Assembly (NCBI RefSeq): GCF_030704535.1
Contig: NC_081815.1
Coordinates: forward strand, 3,053,001 to 3,117,000
Direction: 5' to 3'
Length of the DNA: 64,000 nt
DNA from: Vitis vinifera
Taxonomy: Eukaryota; Streptophyta; Magnoliopsida; Vitales; Vitaceae
Both the position numbers and the translations under genes were made by a program. The notes under the pieces were generated by a model that saw only the letters and a program-made list of their open reading frames with translations, searched no databases and had not been told where the DNA came from. Below are positions 13,496 through 25,000 of this stretch, one piece after another (positions within the stretch are counted from its first letter, which is position 1; the number at the start of each line of letters is the position of its first letter).

Positions 13496-13569
13496 TTGAC
13501 TTGACTTTTATGATTTTTTGTTGTTGTTGATTTTGACCGTCGACACGTGTTGAATGATCAAGCTTGACC
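13496..13569. promoter_or_regulatory. W-box cluster with a G-box
   Basis: Four TTGAC cores on the plus strand lie within 74 bp (13,496; 13,501; 13,533; 13,564), two of them followed by C (TTGACC). A CACGTG G-box sits between them at 13,544. WRKY factors bind TTGAC[C/T], and bZIP or bHLH factors bind CACGTG. The site is about 850 bp upstream of the dynein light chain start. Whether it serves that gene is an inference. Confidence 0.4.
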
Positions 13570-14079
13570 AGTTGGGATTGAGTGTTTCCGACGTCATGTT
13601 ACATGGACCATATTTATTGGGCCACACATGGGTTATGGGCTGGGATCCACCTCAGAAATGGTGTCCAACCCAGAGCAAGGATTGAAGTTTGATCAAAGTA
13701 ACCTACCCTCGTAAATCTAAAATTCAGTAATTCAGTGCTTGTTGTATATACTTTTTGATTTTTTTATATAAAAAAAAATGGTAGTATTTTTTATATAAAA
13801 TATAGTAGTATGGACTTATCTTTTGTCCTTAAAAAATATTTTTAAAATTTGAGATAATAAAAAAATTAATACCTTAATATTTTTTTTAAAATAATTATAC
13901 CTTAAGGTAAGTCTCATAAAATTTATGAATTAAAATAATTTTTTTCTTTTTAAAAATAAATGTAAAACATATATCCAAACGACACCTTACTATTTGGTTT
14001 AGATATGTATTAAATTTCAATATTTATTGATCTATTATATACAAAAGTGCAAATTCCATTTTTATTAACTAAATGAAAC

Positions 14080-17000
14080 ACACTTAGAGTTTAAAGCAGT
14101 CTCAAATATACTTCAAAAAAAATTTCAAATTAGTTACGAGTTATATTATCGATTTATCACCTTGAATTTTAGCTTAAACTTGTAGATTTTTCAAAACTTT
14201 CATAAAGACTGGACCAATCGACCATCAAGTTGATTGGTAGAGGTGGTTTACCATGCCAAAGTTAGTAGTCATAAGTTAAGCTAGGGAGTTTGACCGATTG
14301 AGACACCAATCAATCGATACTCCAATTTGTCAAGGTTTTCCCTTTTTCATGGCTACATACTGCTTCTTGTACCACTAATGGCTAGCTAATCGGTCAATTG
14401 CTAGGTCAATAGTGGAGCTCTAAAATATGCTTAACGATAATTTTGTGGTTGAAACTTGTATATAAGTACTTTACATCTCATTCATTGTTAAGGGAACACC
14501 ATGAATTTGTCCATCAATCCTAATAGCTATTATATTGATTTTTAATTGTTTTAAATCAAAATTCGTATATCCTTTGATACACCATTCAATTCTAGCTTGT
14601 CATTGTAATTAGTTTAAGCAAAAAAATGTACTAGTATCTTGTTGTATAAAAAGCGAGATATCTCTTGAAAACAAATTGTGAAAGGTCCCTTAAAACTAAG
14701 AATCCAAGCGTAAAAGAGTAAGATTTTGTTCAAAGCCTTAGAGATTAGTGGAACCCTCATGTTGGTTTAGAGTTTGAGGAGAGTGGGTGTATGTTGGAAC
14801 TAATGTAACTGTTTCCATTTCTCTTTCTTACTCTCTTTTACTTTACATTATTTTTGTTATTACTTAATTTGTCATTTGCATTATTAATTGTTAAAATCAA
14901 CTAACACCTAATTCACCCTCCTTTGAGGTGTATACCTAAGTAGATTAATGTGAAATAAGACTAATTTAATTAAGAAAATCATCCAAAAAGGGAGAGCTAT
15001 GAATCTAGTGATTAAAAACTTTTCAAAAATGGTTAATTAAAACCACAATACAAGTAAATAATAGTGCATATAAGTAAAGAGTGGAAAAAAAAGGAATAAA
15101 AACTCCTTTTATAGTGGTTTGTCAACCAACCTACGCCCATTCTCTTCAATCTACTAACTCGAGTGAGGATTCATTGGCTCAAATGGACACTACTCTCCCT
15201 TCAAGTTTTCCCTTGACTTGAAGTCTATTTCAATAAAGAAAGAATAGGTAGAAAGAGTTTTAATGCTCTCAATCCTAGTACAAGTATAACTCACAATACA
15301 CAAGAAAACTATGATGAAATTCAAAGGTGCACTAAAAGAATTTTCAAGTTTGGATTCAATACGCTTAAATGAAGAGCTTTGAAAGAGATAAAATAGGTGT
15401 TTGTCAATTCAATCCAAGTATTCTTTTATTAATAAATGCGATTGAGCTCTTTAATTCATAGAAAACATTCTTGAGTACTTGAAACAACATAAAAATGCAT
15501 TGACTGATTGAGCTTTGATTCAATCGATTAACTAATTGTTGGTGCATTTAATGTTCTATAAGTGATCATTGGTGTTTTTAAAGTTTAATTAAACAAACAC
15601 TAGTTATTAGAAGAGAGAAATTTTTTTGAGCAAGCTTAACTAGTCCTCATTCAGTATAACCCAACTGATTGAGTTGGTTTCTTGACTAGTTCGACCAATT
15701 CAGAGTACCTTTAGCCAATTGAATCAAAAAATGACAAAATTGCTTTCAATTTTGGTTCTAAAAGTACAACATTTATCCACTATGAAAGAATTAGCCCCAA
15801 AGTTTTGAGATAAAATTATCGTTAGCCAATTGTATTCATTCTTAAAAGTTAAAACATTTATAAGTAAAAAGAATTAGACCTAAAGTTTTGAGATAAAATG
15901 TTTATCCACTTTAATAATAAAAAGTCATTTTTAAGCTTACATCAGGACGAAAGAAAAAAATGCTTTAAAAGTGCATGAAAATATTTAGACCTAAGTGTAT
16001 TAATGGGACACATCTTGTAATGTTTTCTAGACACCTTAAGTCTTAAAGTGATCTATTTTTTCATGTTATTTGAAACTCTCACAAGAGTACTTGAGGTTTT
16101 TTTTTTTTGGAAATTATTATCGAAACCTAAAAACTTCATTTAATTTAAACCTGTTAAGTGTACTTAACTTTGTTTTGCAATCATAAAAATATAATCAAGA
16201 GAATCATTAGGCTAACAATCTCCATTTTTTATGATGATAAAACTACACTATTTAGGAAAGAGAAAAATAACAACTCCTCCTCGAACTAAGCATAAAGGAA
16301 ATCAAGTGGTATAACTAGGTAATCAACATCATCTATCAAAATATCAATAAGAATCAAAGGCATGAACATCAATAAATAAAAGATAATATCCATAAAAGAG
16401 TAACTAACATATCGAAGATGCCAAAATAGTTAGGATAATAAGATGATCAATATGTCCAAAATGAGTAACGAAAACATATCCAAAAGACATAGGTAAAGCA
16501 AAACCAACATAAGTGTAAGTTTGTAAGATGCACCAACATGTCCAAAATGAAATCATAAGTAAGATGCATCAACAAAATGAAACTTATGCATCATCATGTC
16601 TAAAAAGAAATCTCTCATAGCTCTTAGATATGCCCATATAAGTATGTCTCCTCCTTTGACAACATTAAAAGAAGGGGGAAAAACCAGTAAGACTCAAGTA
16701 TGGGAAAAAGGCGGTGGAAACACTAAGTAGAAATATATTATCATCTCCTCATATTGTGCAATAGTTGTGGCACAATACTGTTCAAATTTGGTAGCAAGAC
16801 TCTCATACTAAGCAGTGAAACCGATCTAATACTAATCCATATGATCATCAATCAAATAAAGTACACATGCCTCCTCTATAAGAATGAAGCAAGAAAATAG
16901 GAAATAAAAAAACAATGATGACTACTTGAAGTGATAAAGACTCTACCAAGAAAGAATGGGAAAATGAGGTAGCTTACATAAGCTTCATGATTTTGGAGGA

Positions 17001-17760
17001 CCATGAAGATGAGGTAAATTCTTTTGCTAGTGGCAATACTCCTTAAGAAGCATTTGAAAAATTATACCTTGATCCTGAAAAGTTTGGTTTAAAGAATATT
17101 TTACTCAAGAAAAAAAAAACATATTCTCTTGAAAATAAACATAATAAACCTAAAGAAAATTTTAAAATTGTCAAGAAGATAAAATTTTGTTGAAAAATGA
17201 AAATGAGATTTTGGAAAAGAAGAATGAATTGTTGACATCCTTTTTGAAAAAGCTTTCAAATGGTTAAAAGACTTTTAACATTACTCTTGCAAGTCAAAAG
17301 TGTATTTTTGACATAAGGGTTAAGCCATAAACCTTTTAAAAATAAAAATAAAAATATTTCAAAAATTATTTTATAAAATAAGTTACATCGTGTACTTCTT
17401 CTTTAACCATTTGCAACTTTTATAATAAAAGAAGCCACATTAGTAACACTTGTCTCTTAAAAAGTCAAACTATGTTGCCTCTAAATCAACATCTACTTAG
17501 GTTTTAAAAGAGTGATAAATAAACCCTAAGGATCCAAAAAGGTATGAGCATTTAAAATAACTTAAATTCTTTTGTACATTTCAAAGTAGAACAAATGATT
17601 CTTAAATAGTGGATGTTCAAAACACTTAATAAATGTACCAAAACTTAACACATTAGCTAAGAGGTAACGAGGTTTTGTCACAATTGGAAATAATATAAAA
17701 GGAAAAATCATAGACCAAGGAAATGTTATTAATAACCCTTCTTCTTTCATTAAAAAATGT
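14080..17760. mobile_element. Old, heavily decayed LTR-retrotransposon debris
   Basis: Fossil. The stretch at about 14.6-14.95 kb resembles the end of a plant Copia LTR with its CACCTAATTCACC motif. The part at about 16.95-17.35 kb resembles a Copia gag segment (a Glu/Lys-rich helix followed by a SQKC-like motif). Repeated motifs of the type TCGATTGA occur throughout. It is broken many times, and its ends could not be set. Family call (Copia-like) is tentative. Confidence 0.35.
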
Positions 17761-19033
17761 CACTCTTATGGATGGTTTGAAACATTATTAAGCATTAGTA
17801 AATTGTGTGATGAAACAACTTTCATGGTCTATAAAAATAAAAATATTTGATATTAAAAAAACATAACAGTCATGATAAATATTTTTCATCCATGCATGAT
17901 GATGGTTGTGGAATAGCAGGTTGTGTAAATATGAACTTCAATATGAATTTGAATGATTGAACATAATCTTGGATAATTTAATTAAAAAGGTTTTTATTTG
18001 AAAAAGCTAAATATGAAGGTTGGAAAATGATGCTTCTTACTAAGCCTTTGGTAAAAAAAAATTATAATATTTACATCAATTTGAATTTTGAGGGGTATTA
18101 AGTAAAATTTAATACTTATTACTTAATAACTTAAGTTAAGTTTAAATTAAATTATACTTAAATTGTTGATTTAAAACTTATTCCTTAATTTTTATTTTAA
18201 ATATTAAAGTTATTTAATAAAATTAACTTAAAATATATTTTAAATCATCAAATTACATATTTTTTTTGATAAATTATAATTAGGGCAAAAAAAGTTGAGT
18301 AACAATGGAGGTTATGGAGTAATAAAAGAAATCGTAAATATAATTAGGACAGACAATTATAAAAAGGTAAAATAAAAATGTGAACTTAAAAATAAGTAAC
18401 TAGTTTTACTTATTATTTAAAATTATTTTTTATTTTAAGTCATATCATTAAATTATTTTATCAAACATACTTAATTTATTTGATGACTTAAATTAAGTTA
18501 TATAAATCACTTTAAGTTATTAAGTTGATTTACCAAATAGTTATTTAATTGAAGAAAAAAAGTTATTTACATAAATTAGCACAAGGAGACATAAAACAAA
18601 CTTTCAGACTTGTTAGAGGAATGATTAAAAATTATCCTTTTTTAAATGAACAATTTAATTGTTAGTAATCTTTCATAGATAATTTCTAAATTTTGAAAAT
18701 ATTGTATTAATTTTGATGCGATGATATTAGTCATACACAAAGGTCAAAAAAAGGCCGTTAAATATTTAACAGCTGGCATGCAATGATTGGTGACAGCTCA
18801 TCAAAGTGTTGCGTTGAATGTTCCTCTTGCTGAATCTAATGTTAAAGGTCCAGGTTTTCAAAGAAAATAAATAAATAAATAAGTTTTTCTAGAAGTCCTT
18901 GCCTCATATACATGTCACAAGCTCTCCATTTTCTCATTTCCCAAACACGCCATTTCCTTTCGCAAGAAAATTTTGAGACAGAAGAAAATTGAGAGAGAGA
19001 GATTCGCATCGCTCATCTGAAAAACTCTATGTG

Positions 19034-22000
19034 ATGGGCGATGAAAAATCGTCGATCGTGATGGCCACTAGAGAGCGAGATCGCGAGCTTCTCATCCCTG
19101 TCTCCGATTCCGTCAACGATGGCGATGCCTCCTCCAAGCCGTCCTCCTCCGCATCGTCTTCCCACCATCCCGGCAGAGAGGTTTGCTCTCTTCTGATTTT
19201 GCTTCCACCGGTTCTTAGATTGATTTAGCTCGTGATGCGCTTTGCCATGTTTGGTTCCCAAAAAAATCGAAGAAATATGGATTTCTTTTTTTCGTTTGAA
19301 TTAGGTGTTTTTGATGGATAGGCTGTAATTTCTTTTGACTAATTTTGATGTTATGGTGGATTTGGTTTTGTGAAACTTACCTTCGAGTATAATTTGACTA
19401 AGCCTAAGAGTGGGTTTGGGGGATTTGGTTTGAGTAATAGCTTGCTTGTAGGCTGATTTAAGAAAAAAATGTTGAATTTTTTTTTCAATTTGTAGGGCCT
19501 CGGTCTTCTAGTAGGTTGTTTATTCTAGGGTTTGTTTGTTTGTTCGTCTTTCTTGGTTTTCCATTTCTTGTTTTTAACTTACTCCTAGGGTTGTTTGGAA
19601 ATTTATGAAATTATGATATTGGATTGTTGTGTTCTTGGACTTTAGGTGGTGAGCGAATACCATTAATGTGTTTTAGATAGCATTAGAAGGTAGAAACTGA
19701 TCAAAGATGATGGGCTATTGCAGAAAAATAGCAGTTGCCATCATAATGACTTGGTAAGATTTTAGAACAGTGTGAATTCCAGAAAGCCTATGACTGATTC
19801 TATTCCATTTGTTCTGCAATTGGTGCACTTTCTCTAACATTTCTGCACTAGGTAAATTTTGTGTAATCTCTTGTTCAGTTGCAATGTAAAGCAAAATGGA
19901 ACCATCTAATTTCCATGGAAGTTGAAACTCGTTGTTGTCCTTTTTCCTGGTCCCAATATATACAAGCATGTCTAAATATGGAAGAAATAGCGGAAGTTGG
20001 AGTTCACTTTTTGAATATTTAAACTATCATTTGTTGTTGTACATGAATATAGGGAGGCATTTTGGGGGGCATTACTTCATCCAGGATGAATTCAGAATGA
20101 TTTAAGGAAAAAAAAATGTCAATCGTGATCGGAGGATAAATATGATCTGGACAAATATATCCACCTAACTATAATCAGGGAGATCAAGTTGGCTCTCTTA
20201 ATGTGAGAGTGGGAAAAGCAGATTTGGGTGTCAGAATTTTGCAAGTGCAATAATAATCCAAAAGACAATACTTGGTAGTGAGCAATGCAGTTAATATTTT
20301 CAACACCAGCCTCTAACTAGAACAAAGGAAATGCAAAGCAAGGAATGACAAAGTTCCTACAAATAATTCTATTAGCTGCCTCCTCTAGGATCTCTCCTAT
20401 TTAGTCTTGGTGGCAGCTAAAAGGTGAAATGAGATCCTAGCTCATGGGCTAGGTTTGGTGTTAGGTTATCCATAGAAAACTACATTTTTTTTGTTTGTTC
20501 TTTTAGTAGAACTTTTTCAAACATTATTTATCAAAAAAAAAAAAACAACTTTTTTGTCAAGCATTTTTCAAAGACTGATGTGAAAAAAATGCAGTTTTGG
20601 CTTTGGCTATCCATTTTCTTATAGATCACATAATTCATGCTTTTTATCTTTAAATTTAGGATCTATTTCATCCTTTTCATCCTCTTATGCCCGAGTTTTA
20701 CATTGTGGGCTAATTTGCTTCATTGGAAATTCAATATGACCAGGACTTTTCTGGAAGCTGTCATGCCCAAAGTTTCTGGTCTCAGTGCTCATGTGTGTGT
20801 TTATTTGTTTCTGTTCATCTGTACTACTATCTGACTAATAATGTGTATATATTATATTGTCACTGTAGACTTTTTACAAAGTTGTTAGGAGCTGGGCTTC
20901 AAAGAAGTTCATGACTGGATGGTGCGCACACTCTTCCTTCTTATATCTGCTGTTTCTGTTTCAAGTTTTGAATGCATATATTATCTCTTTTCATCTGTTT
21001 TTTCCTCTTTTCTTTTTCAGTATCTAGGATATCAATGGCATGCATTATTGCACTCCTTCTTTCCTTAGTTAGAATTTATTCTTTAACCTTGTTCTGTACA
21101 GGGTTTTGATATTTTAGTTTTTGACATCATAAACAATTCATTAATGATGAGATCAATTCAAATGTCAATTGTACTTGAATAATTGTGAATACCTTGTGTT
21201 GCATTGCTCATTATGATCATTTGAAACAATTTTTCTTAGCATAATGTTAAATATCTGGATTGTTGTGGTGTCATGTTCTTCAATTTGCAAGATTAAATAA
21301 AGGTGGATTGATCTTTTGAAATTGCTTGGTAAAAACTAGATGAGGAGCTGGTAATGCAAATAAGGGAAACTATGTTATAATCATTTTAAGCTTTGATGAT
21401 AATGGAGGAATGAAAGGCATTAGCCTATGCACAGAGTTTTTGGTAAACAATAGACTTCAGATCTAAATGCTAAATGTTGACACCTTCAATGTTAATAACT
21501 ATTCAGTAGTCTGTGAGACAGGCTGATTTTAATGGGCAACATAATTTCTGGTACATTCCTCAGTAATGAAAATAGCATTGTAGCCAAATATTTTGCCACT
21601 TTCTTGAGAAGAAATGAGGGAAGAAGGAAAACGGTGGTTTGCAGTGGAGTCCAAGTCCTTTGAGATCTCTATTGAGGGGCTTGGAGGGAATCTGAGAGGG
21701 GTCATAGTGGAGCGTGGAAGAGGTTATTCCAGGTGGGTCAGATTCGGGGAGTGCAGTCTAAGATGCCTTCTGGCAGGAGTGGAAGCTTGTTGCAGAGATG
21801 TTGAGATGCCGAGGTGGAGCAAAGGATGGAAGGAGAATGGAAGGTTTCTTAGGCTCGAATGCCGGGAGAATGGGGCTAGAAGGTTCATCTTCTGCAAAGT
21901 GGTCACGGCAGAAAAAAAGAGTTTCTCCCTGGTGTTCCCAGAAGGAGAAGGAATCCATGGGGGATGGCTCATATTGGCTGAGAATTTAAGGGCGCTCGGG

Positions 22001-25000
22001 GTGGTCCCTTTTTCTGAGGAAAAGGTGGAGCCAAAGGCTGTGTTCGGGAACAGCCGGAAGGTTGAAAGTGGGATGAATGGAGGTGAGAGGATGTCATATG
22101 CAAGTGTAGTAAAAAAGAATGAATGTTTGGAGGAGGAGGCTATTTGGTTGCAGATTGGAGAAAGAGCTGTGCAGGGCAGAGAAGAGAAGCTTAGGAGGTG
22201 CTTGGTTGGGAAGTTTGAGGAGGGACCTTTGTTAGGTTCAGAGGTTCAGGTGTTGAAGGTGTGGGCTAAGAGCACTTGGCAGCTGAGAGGTGGCTTGCAG
22301 GTGCATATTTTTGGGGGTTCTTTAATCCTCTTTGAGTTTGAGGATGTCTTGGAGGCAGAAAGGGTGTTGAAGAGAGGATCTAGAAGATTCAGGGAGAGAC
22401 TCATCAGTTTGGAAAGATGGTATCATGAGACGGGGTGCTTGGTACAGGAGGAGGCTTACAAGGAGGCGTGGGTGAGAGTATTGGGTCTCCCTTTACATTT
22501 GTGGAGCCGTGAAGTGCTCATTAAAATCGGGGGCTGCTGTGGGGGATTCTTAGAAGTGGATGAAGGTGCGGAGAATGCGGTCCAAATGCAGTGGGCTAGG
22601 ATCCTAGTGAGATCGAGCGGGAGAAGACTTCCCGGTTCCTTGCAGCTAGTGATCGGGTCTATATGCTACTCAATCCAATTGTGGTGGGAAATACTCCCGA
22701 AATTTTCAGTGGTTGTTCCGAGAAGCTACAGTGAAGGGTCGCCTGAGTCGAAGGTTAGAGGTGACATCGGTGGTGATCCACGCGCGAGCAAGGGGGTGGA
22801 GAAAGACCTTGGTCAGGAGCAGACTGGCAAAGAAGACGTGTCAAGCTCTGGAGGGAAGAGTGGCTGTTTAGGGGAAGGAGTGGACAGCCATCTCCAAAAG
22901 GTAGTTGCAGGCGGGGACGTCTTTGGAGGCGGTGGCAGGAGGGCCTGTTTGGAGATGACAGGGGACTCTAAGGGAGCAAGCGGGCCAGTGGGGGAAAGTC
23001 CAATTGGGAGGCAACAGGATAAGAGGGGAGTTGGGCCTGTGTTTGAGTTGAGGGAAGGATTGGGCTGGGCCCATTTCGGAGGCCCTTCTATTTTAAGTGA
23101 GGGGGACAGCTTGGGGGTGGAGAACCTGTTAGGGCTCATCGCGGGGGATGATCGCGCAGCAGCGACTGTCCCGATGGAGTGGATCGAGCCGCCGGAAGCT
23201 TGGAACTCAGGCGCCGATGAAGTTCTCCAGGCTGAAGCGGCAAGGTATTCCTCTTTTCCCTGTCCTTTGATGCCTCGGGGGGCGCGGGCTTTCTCTCCTT
23301 CTTCTATTTCTTGTCGGAAAAGAGCGGCGAAAGGGTATCGGGGGGTGCGGGCCTCCTATTCTTCTCCTCTTTCATGCCGGAAAAGAACGGCGAGTGGGTC
23401 TCGAAGACGCGGCTGTGGATCGGCGACGGAAATGGATGGAGTGGATGGGGACATTAGCCCCTTGAATATGGTATTGGCTGACGGAAGGGGTGAGGAGGGC
23501 TGTTCCGGGGAGGAAATGGCCATGGTTTTGGTCGGAGAGACAAGTATTGATGAAAAATACTCCTTGAGGCAGACTGTGGGTGGTACGGAGTCAGTGGAAG
23601 ATTGGAAATCCTCTTGTCTTGCTCAGTTTAGTGATTTTCTGGGCATGCCAACCACGGGATGTGAAGAGGAAATTTTAAATATGCTCAAGAGATGGATCAT
23701 GAGGAAAGATCAGAAGAACCAGAGGATTGGGGCTAAAAGGGCCAAGGTAGAAACCTCAAAGTCAGTAAGGGAACTTAAAAGGTTGGAGTGCTCCATTAAT
23801 TTTAAAAGCTCAGGGCATGGAAGAGCTCTATTTAGAGAGAGTGGGGGGTCAGTCTCTGAGGGCAAATGAAGATAAGAATTATATCCTGGAATGTGAGAGG
23901 GGCAAATGATAGAGATAAAAGAAGGCTCATCAAATCTCTAATCAAGACTCAGAAAGCGGATTTGGTTTGTCTACAAGAGACCAAAATCCAAAGAATGTCG
24001 TCTAGTATAGTTCGGTCCTTGGGGGTGGGAAGATCATTGGAGTGGGGTGCTCTTGATTCTCAGGGTATGGCAGGGGGGGTGTTAGTTTTTTGGGATACTA
24101 GAGTTCTAGAGCTATTGGAAATGGAAATTGGGAATTTTTCAGTCTCTTGTCGATTTAAAGACGCGGAGGATGGTTTCTGTTGGGTTTTTACAGGGGTATA
24201 TGGCCCTGCTGTTGGGAGGTTGAGGGAGGATTTCTGGGAGGAATTGGGGACAATCAGGGGATTGTGGCAGGACCCGTGGTGTTTAGGGGGAGATTTTAAT
24301 GTTATTAGATTGTTGGGAGAAAGGAACAGGATCTCAAGACTGTAGTTAGCAATGAGAAGATTTTCGGAGATCATTGATGATTTGGAATTAAGGGATTTCC
24401 CTTTGCAAGGGGGGTCTTTCACGTGGAGGGGGGGGTTGAACAATCAGACTCAGTCAAGGCTGGACAGATTTTTAGTTTCAGAGGATTGGGAAGGTTATTT
24501 CAGTGGGGCAATTCAAAGTCTTTTACCGAGAATTGTTTCTGACCACTGCCCAATTTTGCTGGACTGTGGGGGAACGAGGAAGGGGCCTTCCCCTTTTAGG
24601 TTTGAGAATATGTGGCTGAAGGAAGAAGGTTTTAGGGATTTACTTAGGAATTGGTGGGTGGGATTCAATTTCAGAGGTTCCTTTAGTTTCACGCTGTCTG
24701 AAAAGTTGAAAGCGCTTAAGGCCTGCTTGAAGGTGTGGAATAGAGAAGTGTTTGGGAATGTGAATGCTAGAAAAGAATCAGCTTTGAAGCAGATGATGCT
24801 GTGGGATGCAATAGAAGGGGATAGGGTGCTGAATACTGAAGAGCAAAATTCCAGAAAGAAGGCTTTGGAGGAGTATGAGAAGTGGGTGATAATGGAAGAG
24901 ACAGCTTGGAGGCAAAAGTCGAGAGAGTTATGGCTGAGGGAGGGAGACAAAAACACTGGATACTTTCATAAAATGGCCAATGCTCATAGGAGGGTCAATT

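Larger units (their letters stand above)
12682..18987. other. Intergenic region with promoter-like segment and transposon debris
   Basis: From 12.8 to 13.3 kb the DNA is AT-rich and holds two diverged copies of an about 80-bp segment (near 12,870 and 13,125). A GC-richer part at 13,345-13,680 carries W-box and G-box cores. From about 14.1 to 17.8 kb it looks like decayed LTR-element sequence. From 17.8 to 18.7 kb I see only AT-rich DNA. The last 250 bp before the LIKE-COV gene is its likely promoter and leader, with a CT/GA-rich stretch close to the start codon. Confidence 0.55.
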
